DNA of 64,000 bases from Salinicola halimionae (lineage in GTDB: Bacteria; Pseudomonadota; Gammaproteobacteria; Pseudomonadales; Halomonadaceae), in assembly GCF_003206065.1 (NCBI RefSeq), contig NZ_PZJQ01000002.1, positions 260,790 to 324,789 of the forward strand, read 5' to 3'. This document shows, piece by piece, positions 27,179 to 36,713 of this stretch. Positions within the stretch are counted from its first letter, which is position 1; each line of letters starts with the position of its first letter. The notes under the pieces were generated by a model, which was given only the letters and a program-made list of their open reading frames with translations, was not told the DNA's origin and did not search any database. The translations under genes were made by a program, and so were the position numbers.

Positions 27179-28909
27179 TTACGGATCCAACCCCAGCTCC
27201 TGGCTCGTTGTCTGGCGCATGCGGAATTTCTGGACCTTGCCGCTGACGGTCATCGGGAACTCGTCGACGAAGCGCACATGGCGCGGAATCTTGTGGTGAT
27301 CGATGCGGTCACGGCAGTAATCGCGGATGGCGTCTTCGTCGAGCTCGGCGCCCTCCACCAAGCGTACCCAGACCGTGACCGCCTCGCCGTACTTCGGGTC
27401 CGGCACGCCGAAGACCTGGGCGTCAGATATCGCCGGGTGGGTGTAGAGAAACTCTTCGATTTCGCGGGGGTAGAGGTTCTCGCCGCCGCGAATGATCATG
27501 TCCTTGATGCGTCCGGTGATCGCCACGAAGCCGTCGTCGTCCATCATCGCCAGATCCCCGGTGTGCATCCAGCCCTGCGGATCGATCGACTGGCGGGTCG
27601 CGGCGTCGTCGTTCCAGTAGCCGAGCATCACGCTGTAGCCACGGGTGCAGAGCTCGCCGCTGACGTCGCGCGGCACGATCCGGCCGCTGGCGGGGTCGAC
27701 GATCTTCACTTCCAGATGCGGGTGAATGGTGCCGACGGTGGCAACGCGTTTGGCTAGCGGAGCGTCCGGCCGGGTCTGCAGGCTGACCGGGCTGGTTTCG
27801 GTCATGCCATAGGCGATGGTGACGTCTTCCATGTGCATGCGCTCGATGACGCGCTTCATCACCTCGATGGGGCAGTTGGAGCCGGCCATGATCCCGGTGC
27901 GCAGGCTGGAGAGATCGAAATCATCGAAGCGCGGATGCTCGAGTTCGGCGATGAACATCGTCGGCACGCCGTAGAGCGCCTGGGCGCGTTCGGTTTCCAC
28001 CGCGCGCAGCGTCGCTTCGGGGTCGAAACCGTCGTTGGGATAGATCGCCGTGGCGCGATGGGAAAGACACGCCAGATTGCCCATCACCATCCCGAAGCAG
28101 TGATACAGCGGTACCGGAATCACCACCCGCTCGCCGGGCTGCAGGTTCATCCCGCCGCCGACGAAGAAGCCATTGTTGAGAATGTTGTGATGGGTCAGCG
28201 TGACGCCCTTGGGTGCGCCGGTGGTACCGGAGGTGTACTGAATGTTGATCGGGTCGTCGAACTGCAGCTCGGCCTGCTGCGCCGCCAGCCGGTCGGCGGG
28301 CACGTTTTCGGCCAGGGTGTGCAGATCGGACCAGTGCCACATCCTCGGCGTCGCCAGCGCGTCGTCGAGACAGATGACGTGCTTGAGCTGGGGAAGCGTG
28401 TCACAGGTCAGGGTGCGTTCGCCGGCCAGCGGCCTGTCGTCGCTCATCGGCGGATCGCGTAGTGCCGGTGCCAGCTCGCAGAGGATGTCGACGTAATGTG
28501 ACTTGACCGTGCCGCCGATTCGATAGGCGCCCTGCAGCACCAGGGTGGAAAGGCCGGACTGAGTCAGCGCATGTTCGAGCTCGTGGGCGCGATAGCTGGG
28601 ATTGAGGTTGACCAGAATCGCGCCGATCTTGGCGGTGGCGAGTTGGGTCAGCGCCCACTCGGCCCCGTTGAGCGACCAGATGCCGACCCGGTCGCCGCGC
28701 CCGACGCCCAGCGCCATCAGCCCTCGGCCGATACGATCCGCTTCCGCGCGCAGTTCGGCGTAGGTGTAGCGCAGATTCTGGTGGCAGCTGACCAGCGCCT
28801 CGCGGTCAGGGCATTCGCTGGCGGCCGCATCGAGGCAGTCGCCGATGGTCATGCCGATCAGCGGCAGATCGCTGGTACCGCTGACGTAGCTCATCTCGTT
28901 CGTGCTCAT
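27179..28909 (-). CDS. AMP-forming acyl-CoA synthetase
   Basis: A 576-aa ANL-superfamily ligase that adenylates a carboxylic acid and then forms the CoA thioester. The P-loop [18 protein letters not shown] lies near residue 218, [15 protein letters not shown] near 370 and the C-terminal [20 protein letters not shown] near 468; the conserved Lys is in [12 protein letters not shown] near 558. It is the last gene of the second branched-chain/fatty acid operon, 29 bp after the thiolase. The chain-length preference is not clear; branched short or medium acids are plausible from context. Confidence 0.88.
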   Translation of the reverse strand: MSTNEMSYVSGTSDLPLIGMTIGDCLDAAASECPDREALVSCHQNLRYTYAELRAEADRIGRGLMALGVGRGDRVGIWSLNGAEWALTQLATAKIGAILVNLNPSYRAHELEHALTQSGLSTLVLQGAYRIGGTVKSHYVDILCELAPALRDPPMSDDRPLAGERTLTCDTLPQLKHVICLDDALATPRMWHWSDLHTLAENVPADRLAAQQAELQFDDPINIQYTSGTTGAPKGVTLTHHNILNNGFFVGGGMNLQPGERVVIPVPLYHCFGMVMGNLACLSHRATAIYPNDGFDPEATLRAVETERAQALYGVPTMFIAELEHPRFDDFDLSSLRTGIMAGSNCPIEVMKRVIERMHMEDVTIAYGMTETSPVSLQTRPDAPLAKRVATVGTIHPHLEVKIVDPASGRIVPRDVSGELCTRGYSVMLGYWNDDAATRQSIDPQGWMHTGDLAMMDDDGFVAITGRIKDMIIRGGENLYPREIEEFLYTHPAISDAQVFGVPDPKYGEAVTVWVRLVEGAELDEDAIRDYCRDRIDHHKIPRHVRFVDEFPMTVSGKVQKFRMRQTTSQELGLDP

Positions 28910-28938
28910 GCTGGCGTCCCCTCGAAGTCTCGATCCCG

Positions 28939-30144
28939 CTATCTCAATCGCTCGATACCCACTGCGGTCGCTTCACCGCCGCCGATGCAGATGGCCGCCA
29001 CGCCCCGCGTCACTCCGCGCTGGGTCAGCGCATTCAACAGCGTGACCAGTATCCGCGCGCCGGAGGCGCCGATGGGATGACCCAGGGCGCAGGCGCCGCC
29101 GTGCACGTTGACTCGTTGATGATCGAGCCCGAGTTCGTGCATGGCTGCCATCGCCACCACCGCAAAGGCCTCGTTGATCTCATAGAGATCGACGCTCTCC
29201 CGCGACCAGCCGAGCCGTTCATAAAGCTTGGTGATGGCGTGGATCGGTGCCACCGGGAAATCACCGGGACGCATGGCGTGGCTGACATGGCCATGCACCC
29301 GCGCCAGCGGCGTCAGGCCCAGCCGCTCGGCCTCGCTTTGGCACATCAGTACCAGCGCCGCGGCGCCGTCGGCGATCGAGCTCGAATTGGCGGCGGTGAC
29401 CGTGCCGCCGTCGCGGAAGGCCGGTTTCAACTGCGCAACGCGGTCGATATTGGCCTTGTACGGCGGTTCATCGTGTTCGACGCGATCCGTACCGCGCCCG
29501 GCCGGCGCTTCCAGCGCCACGATCTCGCTGGCGAACACCCCGGAATCGATCGCTCGTCTGGCCCGGGTCAACGAATCGATGGCGTAGGCATCCTGGCGTT
29601 CGCGGGTGAAGCCGAAGGCCTGGGCGCAATCCTCGGCGTAGGTGCCCATCAGTCGGCCCGGTTCGTAGGCGTCCTCCAGGCCGTCGAGAAACATGTGATC
29701 GAGCATCTGGGCATGCCCCATGCGCAGCCCGGCACGGGCCTTGGGCAGCAGGTAAGGCGCGTTGCTCATGCTCTCCATGCCGCCGGCGATGGCATGCCCG
29801 GCGCTGCCAAGCGACAGCGCGTCGAACGCCTGCATCACCGCTTTCATGCCGGAACCACACATCTTGTTGATGGTGGTGCATGGCGTCGATTCGGCGAGCC
29901 CGGCCCCGAGGGCCGCTTGGCGTGCGGGAGCCTGGCCGAGGCCCGCCGGCAGCACGCAGCCCATGAGCACTTCATCGATGGCCGCTTCGTCAACGGCGTC
30001 CGGCGCCAGCCCGGCGTGTACGAGTGCGCCGCGAATCGCCGCCGCGCCCAACTGCGGGCAGCTCAAGCCGCCGAGCGCGCCCTGGAAAGCGCCCATCGGC
30101 GTGCGTTTGGCACCGACGATCACGATCGGGTCTTCGGATTTCAT
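28939..30144 (-). CDS. Acetyl-CoA acetyltransferase (thiolase)
   Basis: A 401-aa thiolase II. The nucleophile Cys is in [12 protein letters not shown] near residue 93, the His in [16 protein letters not shown] near 355 and the second Cys in AICIGGGEA near 387. It cleaves acetoacetyl-CoA or 2-methylacetoacetyl-CoA. With the 3-hydroxyacyl-CoA dehydrogenase directly upstream this fits the last steps of isoleucine degradation (to acetyl-CoA and propionyl-CoA). ATG at 30144 lies 27 bp after the preceding gene. Confidence 0.92.
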   Translation of the reverse strand: MKSEDPIVIVGAKRTPMGAFQGALGGLSCPQLGAAAIRGALVHAGLAPDAVDEAAIDEVLMGCVLPAGLGQAPARQAALGAGLAESTPCTTINKMCGSGMKAVMQAFDALSLGSAGHAIAGGMESMSNAPYLLPKARAGLRMGHAQMLDHMFLDGLEDAYEPGRLMGTYAEDCAQAFGFTRERQDAYAIDSLTRARRAIDSGVFASEIVALEAPAGRGTDRVEHDEPPYKANIDRVAQLKPAFRDGGTVTAANSSSIADGAAALVLMCQSEAERLGLTPLARVHGHVSHAMRPGDFPVAPIHAITKLYERLGWSRESVDLYEINEAFAVVAMAAMHELGLDHQRVNVHGGACALGHPIGASGARILVTLLNALTQRGVTRGVAAICIGGGEATAVGIERLR

Positions 30145-30171
30145 CGCGTTTCTCTCTGTGAGTTCGTGGCA

Positions 30172-30957
30172 TCAATTGGCATTCATTCGAATGCCGCCGT
30201 CGAGCCGGATCACTTCCCCATTGAGATAACGGTTCTCGAGGATCTGGCGCACCAGCGAGGCGTATTCCTCGGCGTGGCCCATCCGCATGGGAAACGGCAC
30301 CTTGGCGTTGAGGCCGTCGCGTACCTCGGCGGGCATGCCTTGCATCATCGCGGTGTCGAAGATGCCGGGGGCGATGGCCATGACACGAATACCGGAGGCC
30401 GCCAGTTCGCGGGCGGCGGGCAGTGTCAGCCCGACCACGCCAGCCTTGGAGGCGGCGTAGGCAGCCTGGCCGATCTGGCCTTCGAACGCGGCTATCGACG
30501 CCGTATTGATCACCACGCCGCGCTCGCCGTCGTTGTCGATAGAGACGCCGTCATTCGAAGCCCTGTCCTGCATCGCGGCTACCGCCAGACGCAGCATGTT
30601 GAAGGTGCCGACAAGATTGATATCGATGGCGCGGCGGAAACTGTCGAGACCGTGCATGCCGCGCTTGCCGTGGATCTTCTCTGCTGGCGCGATGCCGGCG
30701 CAGTTGATCAGCCCGTGCAGAGCGCCGAACCGCTCGAGCGTGTCGGCGATCGCCCGCTCGCCATCGGCTTCGCGGGTCACGTCCGCCTGCAGGGCCAGCG
30801 CCGTCTTGCCGAGCGCGTCCGCCTGGCTGCGGGCCGCTTCGATATCCTGATCGACCAGCGCCACGTTGGCGCCGGCCTCGATCAACATCCGTGCCGTGGC
30901 GGCGCCCAACCCGGAGCCGCCGCCGGTGACGAGGAAAGTGCGTTCAGCCAGTTGCAT
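30172..30957 (-). CDS. 3-hydroxyacyl-CoA dehydrogenase, SDR type (HSD17B10-like)
   Basis: A 261-aa SDR: VTGGGSGLG near residue 11, INCAG near 84, the catalytic Tyr in YAASKAGVVGLTLP near 163 and PGIFDTAMM near 195. The FEGQIGQAAYAASK and MRMGHAEEYASLV segments are typical of the type-10 17beta-HSD/2-methyl-3-hydroxybutyryl-CoA dehydrogenase group. ATG at 30957 with AAGGAG upstream is chosen; it overlaps the previous gene by 14 bp. Expected step: 2-methyl-3-hydroxybutyryl-CoA to 2-methylacetoacetyl-CoA. Confidence 0.88.
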   Translation of the reverse strand: MQLAERTFLVTGGGSGLGAATARMLIEAGANVALVDQDIEAARSQADALGKTALALQADVTREADGERAIADTLERFGALHGLINCAGIAPAEKIHGKRGMHGLDSFRRAIDINLVGTFNMLRLAVAAMQDRASNDGVSIDNDGERGVVINTASIAAFEGQIGQAAYAASKAGVVGLTLPAARELAASGIRVMAIAPGIFDTAMMQGMPAEVRDGLNAKVPFPMRMGHAEEYASLVRQILENRYLNGEVIRLDGGIRMNAN

Positions 30958-32137
30958 GAGTCGGCTCCTTATCGGCAGGCCGATCGACGAGATCGCGCAG
31001 TGGATGGCCATCGCAATCCCACGGGGAAACGAAGCAGGCCTGGATATCGGCGTCGGGTACTTCGCCGTGCATGTGCTGCCATCGGGGGTTCCGGTCCTTG
31101 TCGATCAATAGCGCCCTGACGCCTTCGGCGAGATCGCCCCGGGCGGCGCAGGCGAGCGAGAGATTCAGCTCCTGGCGCAGCACCTCGGCCAGTGACAGCC
31201 GTCGGCAGCGAGACAACTGACGCAGGATCAGTCGGGCCGAGAGCGGGGACCCGGCGGCCAGATTTTTCGCCGCCCAAGCGATCCACGGGTCGTCATCGCT
31301 GCCGGCGTCGATGACCCGGCGAATCAGCGTCGCGTCGTTATCGGCATCGGTCAGCGAGTCGAGAGTATCGAGCCGTGGCTGGACCTCGGGCGGTGGCGCT
31401 TGCTCGCGATTGGCGGCGGCGTGTTGCCGCAGCACGCGGCCCACGGCGAGAGCGGGCTCGCGCCAGTCTGCCTGGCGCAGATCATCGATCACGGCCTCTC
31501 GACGTGTGTCGTCGATCAAGCGGTCGGCAAGACCGACGAACAGCGCGTCGCTGGCGTTGAGTCGGGCGCCGGTCAACCCCAGGAACAAGCCGCTGCGGCC
31601 GGGCATGCGATTCAGAAACCAGCTGGCGCCGACGTCCGGATAGAGCCCGATGGTGATCTCCGGCATCGCCAGCATCGAACGCGGCGTGACCACACGATGC
31701 GAGGCACCGGCCATGAGGCCGATACCACCGCCCATGACGATGCCATCGCCCCAGGCGATGACAGGCTTGGGGTAGCCGTGGAGGATGTGATCGAGGCGAT
31801 ACTCGTGACTGAAATAGCGCGCCACGAAACTCTCGTCGTTTCGATGCTCGGCGGCGTCCGGGACGTGGCCGGCCTGGCCGTCGACAATGGCACGATGCAG
31901 CGTGACCACATCGCCGCCGGCGCAGAAGGCCTTGTCGCCGGCGCCTTCCAGCCAGACGGCCACGATGGAGGGTTCCGCGGCCCAGGCATCGAGCCGTGAC
32001 TGCAGGCCGTCGATCATCTCGAGCGTCAGCGCATTGAGGCTCCTGGGCGCGTCGAGCGTCACTCTGCCGATGCGGTGGCCGTCGGCGGTGGCCAAGGTCT
32101 CTAAATGAAGAGAGTCGAATCGGACCGGGTCGCTCAT
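30944..32137 (-). CDS. 3-hydroxyisobutyryl-CoA hydrolase-like enzyme
   Basis: A 397-aa crotonase-superfamily protein with the length and marks of HIBYL-CoA hydrolases: LDAPRSLNALTLEMID near residue 28, AFCAGGDVVTLH near 70, GDGIVMGGGIGLMAGASHRV near 128 and MPEITIGLYPDVGASWFLNR near 157. It would release 3-hydroxyisobutyrate in valine catabolism. It overlaps the upstream enoyl-CoA hydratase by 4 bp and the downstream dehydrogenase by 14 bp. A general enoyl-CoA hydratase/isomerase role is the alternative. Confidence 0.87.
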   Translation of the reverse strand: MSDPVRFDSLHLETLATADGHRIGRVTLDAPRSLNALTLEMIDGLQSRLDAWAAEPSIVAVWLEGAGDKAFCAGGDVVTLHRAIVDGQAGHVPDAAEHRNDESFVARYFSHEYRLDHILHGYPKPVIAWGDGIVMGGGIGLMAGASHRVVTPRSMLAMPEITIGLYPDVGASWFLNRMPGRSGLFLGLTGARLNASDALFVGLADRLIDDTRREAVIDDLRQADWREPALAVGRVLRQHAAANREQAPPPEVQPRLDTLDSLTDADNDATLIRRVIDAGSDDDPWIAWAAKNLAAGSPLSARLILRQLSRCRRLSLAEVLRQELNLSLACAARGDLAEGVRALLIDKDRNPRWQHMHGEVPDADIQACFVSPWDCDGHPLRDLVDRPADKEPTHATG

Positions 32138-32997
32138 GACTCATTTCCGCCCGATTTTGATGTTTCGTGCTCGGTCGCCCCGGAATCGAGCCTCCAGCGG
32201 GGCTCGCGCTTGTCGAGGAAGGCGCCGATGCCCTCGGTGGGCGCGTCGGTGTCGAACAGCTCCAGGAACAGCTCGCGCTCCATCCGGTAGCCGCTGGGCA
32301 GATCTTGGTGACGGGCGTTCATGATCAGGCGCTTGCAGCGCGCCAGCGCCTCCGGGCTCTGCTGCGTGCTGTTGGCGGCCAAGGCGAGCGCGGCTTCCAG
32401 CGCGGTGCCGGTGTCGACGACTTCTTCCACCAGGCCGATGGCGAGCGCGCGTTCGGCATCGATGCGCTCGCCGCACAGAATCATGCGCTTGGCCCAGCCT
32501 TCGCCCACCAGCCACGGCAGATGCTGGGTACCGCCGGCGCAGGGCAAAAGACCCACCTTGGCCTCGGGCAGCGCCAGCTGCGCCTGGCGTTCGGCGATAC
32601 GAATATCGCACGCCAGCGCGCATTCGAGTCCGCCACCCATGGCGTAACCGTTGATCGCGGCGATACTGACGCCCCGATAGGCGCCGAGTGCCTCGAACGC
32701 CCGGCCGAAGCGGGTCGCCATTTCCAGCGCCGCGGGCTTGCCGCCTTCGCTGAAGCGCTTGAGATCGGCCCCGGCGGAAAAGAACCGGTCTCCTGCACCG
32801 ACGACCACCAGCGCCTGGATCTCGGGGTCGGCGTTGAGCGCCTCGATGTGATGCTCCAGCGCGGTCAGCGAGGCCTCGTGCCAGGTATTGGCGGGCGGGT
32901 TGTCGATGGTGATCAGCGCCACCGCGCCGCGTCGTTCGAGGTGCAGACCGGTGTTAGTGGCGTCGTCGTGGGATGAAGAGTCGTGATCGGTCGTCAT
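32134..32997 (-). CDS. Enoyl-CoA hydratase
   Basis: A 287-aa crotonase-family enzyme: NPPANTWHEASL near residue 38, FFSAGADLKRFSEGG near 71, GYAMGGGLECALACDIRIA near 115, and the LALPEAKVGLLPCAGGTQHLP segment near 140 carrying one of the catalytic Glu residues. In this operon it most likely hydrates methacrylyl-CoA and tiglyl-CoA. The N-terminal 15 residues are acidic and low in complexity. Overlaps the acyl-CoA dehydrogenase gene by 4 bp. Confidence 0.9.
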   Translation of the reverse strand: MTTDHDSSSHDDATNTGLHLERRGAVALITIDNPPANTWHEASLTALEHHIEALNADPEIQALVVVGAGDRFFSAGADLKRFSEGGKPAALEMATRFGRAFEALGAYRGVSIAAINGYAMGGGLECALACDIRIAERQAQLALPEAKVGLLPCAGGTQHLPWLVGEGWAKRMILCGERIDAERALAIGLVEEVVDTGTALEAALALAANSTQQSPEALARCKRLIMNARHQDLPSGYRMERELFLELFDTDAPTEGIGAFLDKREPRWRLDSGATEHETSKSGGNES

Positions 32998-34172
32998 GAC
33001 AGATTCTCCAGGTCGTCCTTGGCCAGCAGTCGGCGAGCTACCACCAGGCGCATGATTTCGTTGGTGCCCTCGAGAATCTGATGGACCCGGCAGTCGCGAA
33101 CGTGGCGCTCCAGCGGGTAGTCGCGCAGATAGCCGTAGCCGCCATGAAGCTGCAGCGCGTCGTTGCAGATCGAGAAGCCTTCGTCGGTGGCGAAGCGTTT
33201 GGCCATGGCGCAGTAGAGTGCGGCGTCGGGATCGTTGCGGTCCAGCTTGCTGGCGGCCAGCCGCACCATCTGGCGCGCCGCGACGAGCTGCGTGGCCATG
33301 TCGGCGAGCTTGAACTGCAGTGCCTGGAAACTGGCCAGCGGCTTGCCGAACTGTTCCCGCGTCTCGATATAGCGATGTGCGGTTTCCAGCGCGGCCTGGG
33401 CCGTGCCCACTGAGCAGGTGGCGATATTGATGCGCCCGCCGTCCAGCGCCTGCATGGCGATCCGGAAGCCTTCGCCTTCTTCCCCCAGGCGATGGTCAGC
33501 CGGCACGCGCACGCCGTCGAAGCTGACGGCTCGGGTCGGTTGGCTGCGCCAGCCCATCTTCTCCTCGTGCTTGCCGTACTCGATGCCGGGGGTGTCCGCC
33601 GGTACCGCGAAGGCGGAAATCCCATCGGCGCCGCTGTCCGGCTCGCCGGTGCGTGCCATGACCACCAGCAGATGCGTACTGCCGGCGCCGGAGATGAACA
33701 TCTTGCTGCCATCGATGACATAGCCGTCTTGATCGCCGTCGCCATCACGACGTGCCCGCGTTCGCAGCGCCGCGGCGTCGGAGCCGGCGCCGGGTTCGGT
33801 CAGGCAGTAGGAGCCCAGCTTCTCGCCGGTGATCATGGCCGGCAGCCAGGCCTCGCGCACGGCGTCCGTGGCGTAGCGGGAGAGAATCCCGTTGACCATA
33901 TTGTGGATGGTCAGAAAAGCGGTGGTGGTGGTGCAGCCCTTGGCCAGCTCCTCGATGATCAGGGTGGCATCGAGCCGACTCAGCCCCAGGCCACCGTGAG
34001 CCTCGGGGATATAGAGCCCGCAGAAGCCCATCTCGCCAGCGCGGCGCAACGTTTCCACGGGAAAGACGCTGTTGGCGTCCCATTCGGCGGCATTGGGCGC
34101 CAGTTCGCGCCGGGAAAACTGGCGTGCCGCTTCCCGGTAGGCCAACTGATCGTCGTCGAGTTCGAAATTCAT
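32994..34172 (-). CDS. Acyl-CoA dehydrogenase, isobutyryl-CoA dehydrogenase-like
   Basis: A 392-aa acyl-CoA dehydrogenase. TEPGAGSDAAALRTRA near residue 127, LHGGYGYLRDYPLERHVRD near 344 and QILEGTNEIMR near 366; the Glu of the last motif is the catalytic base in short-chain and isobutyryl-type enzymes, unlike LiuA. ATG at 34172 (MNFELDDDQ) gives family length although its ribosome site is poor; the longer frame adds 47 unlikely residues. It heads a six-gene operon with overlapping ends. A LiuR-type palindrome lies 166 bp upstream. Confidence 0.88.
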   Translation of the reverse strand: MNFELDDDQLAYREAARQFSRRELAPNAAEWDANSVFPVETLRRAGEMGFCGLYIPEAHGGLGLSRLDATLIIEELAKGCTTTTAFLTIHNMVNGILSRYATDAVREAWLPAMITGEKLGSYCLTEPGAGSDAAALRTRARRDGDGDQDGYVIDGSKMFISGAGSTHLLVVMARTGEPDSGADGISAFAVPADTPGIEYGKHEEKMGWRSQPTRAVSFDGVRVPADHRLGEEGEGFRIAMQALDGGRINIATCSVGTAQAALETAHRYIETREQFGKPLASFQALQFKLADMATQLVAARQMVRLAASKLDRNDPDAALYCAMAKRFATDEGFSICNDALQLHGGYGYLRDYPLERHVRDCRVHQILEGTNEIMRLVVARRLLAKDDLENLS

Positions 34173-34337
34173 GACGAAGGGATTTCCATCGCTGAGGGGG
34201 TTCGGGTTCGATAAACGTCTTTTGACGTGCCACGCCTTGTAGGCCTGGGGCACATACCATCTTCCAGTTCTAGCGATGCCTTCCGCGCTGCCACAATTGG
34301 ACCTAATGCTCAAAGACCAAGGTCGGATGGCGACAAG

Positions 34338-34353
34338 TTGACATTAACGTCAA
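34338..34353. promoter_or_regulatory. LiuR-type operator between the two catabolic operons
   Basis: TTGACATTAACGTCAA differs from the liuA palindrome at one position. It sits midway (166 and 168 bp) between the divergent acyl-CoA dehydrogenase and bkdA1 starts. Confidence 0.7.
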
Positions 34354-34521
34354 GGTCACATGTTGAAGCGACTGCCGAAATCGGTCGGTTTCCGACCTGT
34401 CGACTGGCGAGGCAGGGCGGTTCCCAGGCAAGAGAAAAGTGAAAGAAAGAGTGGAAGAAAGAGTGAAAGAGCGGCTCACGAGGCGGCTCCTACCCCGGTC
34501 ATCGATCTCAGGAAGCATCCG

Positions 34522-35730
34522 ATGAAGACGACCCGATCCACGGTGAAGCCGGTGCACAAGCCGATCTTTGCCAACGGCGACGACATCCAGATCCCCGTTT
34601 TTACCCAGCTCAAACCCGATGGCACCGTTTACGCCGATGCCGGGCCGAGCTCCCTCGACCAGGCCACGGCGCGGCGCATCTATCGCGCGATGCTCTACAC
34701 CCGCGTGCTCGATGAACGCATGCTGGCGGCCCAGCGCCAGGGGCGGCTCAGCTTCTACATGCAGTGCACCGGCGAGGAGGCAGCGGTGATCGGCAGCACC
34801 GCGGCGCTGGACGATGCCGACATGATCATGGCGCAGTACCGTGAGCAGGGGGCGCTGGCCTACCGTGGCTTCACCACCGATGAGTTCATGGATCAGCTGT
34901 TCGGCAACGAGCGCGACACGGCCCACGGCCGTCAGATGCCGATTCACTACGGCTCGCGAGATCTCTACTACCTGACGATTTCTTCCCCACTGGCGACCCA
35001 GATTCCCCAGGCCACCGGCTACGCCTATGGCCAGAAGCTGGCCGGCAAGGGCAACTGCACGCTGACGATCTTCGGCGAAGGCGCGGCCTCGGAAGGGGAT
35101 TTTCATGCCGCGCTCAACATGGCATCGGTGCACAAGGTCCCGGTGATCTTCCTGTGTCGCAACAACGGCTATGCCATCTCCACGCCGGTCGCCGAGCAGT
35201 TCGCCGGCGATGGTATCGCTGCTCGCGCTTTCGGCTATCGCATGCAGTCGATCCGCGTCGACGGCAACGACATCCTGGCGATGTACGAGGCGACTCGCGA
35301 AGCGCGCCGGCTGGCGGTGGAGCACAACGAACCGGTATTGATCGAGGCGATGACCTATCGTCTGGCGGCCCACTCTTCCTCCGATGACCCTTCCGGCTAT
35401 CGCAGCAAGAAGGAAGAGGAGGCGTGGCACAAGAAAGATCCGCTGCGCCGCATGCAGCGCTGGCTGATCGACCGTGGCTGGTGGAACGAGGACGAGGAAC
35501 GCGAACTGACCGAGTCGCTGCGTCGGGAGGTGCTGGAAACCATGAAACAGGCGGAGAAACGCCGCCCGCCGGCACTCGGGACGTTGGTCAGCGACGTCTA
35601 TGCCGAGACACCACCGCTATTGCGCGAGCAGTTCGAGGCGCTCGAGGCGCATATCCGACGTCATCCCGAGACCTATCCCAGAAGCGCGCCGTGGCTGGAC
35701 GACGACAGCGCGACGGAGGGCTGGGCATGA
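34522..35730 (+). CDS. bkdA1: Branched-chain 2-oxoacid dehydrogenase E1 alpha subunit
   Basis: A 402-aa E1 alpha. The thiamine-diphosphate motif [15 protein letters not shown] lies near residue 187 and continues to [11 protein letters not shown] near 212; MYRALY-like [12 protein letters not shown] near 60 and [16 protein letters not shown] near 280 (phosphorylation-loop region in mitochondrial homologues) are present. ATG at 34522 follows AGGAAG; the frame is open back to 34360 but that part is Arg/Lys-rich and unlike the family. With E1 beta and E2 it decarboxylates the oxoacids of Leu, Ile and Val. Stop overlaps bkdA2 start by 4 bp. Confidence 0.94.
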   Translation: MKTTRSTVKPVHKPIFANGDDIQIPVFTQLKPDGTVYADAGPSSLDQATARRIYRAMLYTRVLDERMLAAQRQGRLSFYMQCTGEEAAVIGSTAALDDADMIMAQYREQGALAYRGFTTDEFMDQLFGNERDTAHGRQMPIHYGSRDLYYLTISSPLATQIPQATGYAYGQKLAGKGNCTLTIFGEGAASEGDFHAALNMASVHKVPVIFLCRNNGYAISTPVAEQFAGDGIAARAFGYRMQSIRVDGNDILAMYEATREARRLAVEHNEPVLIEAMTYRLAAHSSSDDPSGYRSKKEEEAWHKKDPLRRMQRWLIDRGWWNEDEERELTESLRREVLETMKQAEKRRPPALGTLVSDVYAETPPLLREQFEALEAHIRRHPETYPRSAPWLDDDSATEGWA

Positions 35731-36704
35731 GCCGAATGAATCTGCTCCAGGCGGTCAACAACGCGCTGGATACTGCCATGGCGGCCGATGAACGCGTGCT
35801 CTGCTTCGGCGAGGACGTGGGTATTTTCGGCGGTGTGTTCCGCGCCACCAGCCATCTGCAAGAAAAATACGGCCGCGCCCGCTGCTTCAATACGCCGCTG
35901 GTGGAGCAGGGCATCATCGGCTTCGCCAACGGCCTGGCCGCGCAGGGTTCGGTACCGGTCGCCGAAATCCAGTTCGCCGATTACATCTATCCGGCGTTCG
36001 ATCAGTTGGTGAACGAGACCGCCAAGTTTCGCTATCGCTCCGGCAATCTGTTCGATGTCGGCGGCCTCACCGTTCGGGCGCCCTACGGCGGTGGCATCGC
36101 CGGTGGCCACTATCACTCACAGTCGCCGGAGGCCTATTTCGCGCATACACCGGGGCTGACGGTGGTGGTGCCGCGCAATCCCCATCAGGCCAAGGGGCTG
36201 TTGCTGGCCTCGATCCGCTCGCCGGATCCGGTGATTTTTTTCGAGCCCAAGCGCCTCTATCGCGCTTCGGTGGGTGAGGTACCCGACGAGGACTACGAAT
36301 TGCCGCTGCGTCAGGCGGAGGTGATCAAGGAAGGTAACGACATCACGCTGCTGGCCTGGGGCGCGCAGATGGAAGTGATCGAACAGGCCGCCGAGATGGC
36401 CGAGAAGGAGGGCGTCTCCTGCGAGCTGATCGATCTGCGCACGATCGTGCCATGGGATATCGAAATCGTGGTGCAGTCCGTGCTCAAGACCGGGCGCCTG
36501 ATCGTCAGCCACGAGGCGCCGCTGACCGGGGGATTCGCCAGCGAAATCGCGGCGACGATCCAGAGCCGCTGCTTCCTCTACCTGGAGTCGCCGATCGAAC
36601 GGGTTACCGGGCTCGATACGCCGTTCCCGCTGACGCTCGAGAAGGAGTACATGCCGGGGCCGTTGAAGGTACTCGATGCCATCCACCGCACGATGGGCTT
36701 TTAG
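35727..36704 (+). CDS. bkdA2: Branched-chain 2-oxoacid dehydrogenase E1 beta subunit
   Basis: A 325-aa transketolase-like subunit: [15 protein letters not shown] near residue 27, [17 protein letters not shown] near 54, [15 protein letters not shown] near 84 and [16 protein letters not shown] near 264. These are typical of BCKDH E1 beta, which completes the thiamine site. ATG at 35727 (GGAGGG upstream) overlaps the bkdA1 stop; the frame extends further upstream only as a shadow within bkdA1. E2 follows 9 bp later. Confidence 0.95.
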   Translation: MSRMNLLQAVNNALDTAMAADERVLCFGEDVGIFGGVFRATSHLQEKYGRARCFNTPLVEQGIIGFANGLAAQGSVPVAEIQFADYIYPAFDQLVNETAKFRYRSGNLFDVGGLTVRAPYGGGIAGGHYHSQSPEAYFAHTPGLTVVVPRNPHQAKGLLLASIRSPDPVIFFEPKRLYRASVGEVPDEDYELPLRQAEVIKEGNDITLLAWGAQMEVIEQAAEMAEKEGVSCELIDLRTIVPWDIEIVVQSVLKTGRLIVSHEAPLTGGFASEIAATIQSRCFLYLESPIERVTGLDTPFPLTLEKEYMPGPLKVLDAIHRTMGF

Positions 36705-36713
36705 GAGGGTGAG

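Noticed and set aside
34360-34521. Longer start for bkdA1 at ATG 34360
   Set aside because: The extra 54 codons are Lys/Arg/Ser-rich and unlike E1 alpha, and would begin just beside the operator; ATG 34522 has a good ribosome site.
35424-35726. Upstream extension of the E1 beta frame
   Set aside because: It overlaps the conserved end of bkdA1 in another frame; the ATGA overlap at 35727 and family length fix the start.
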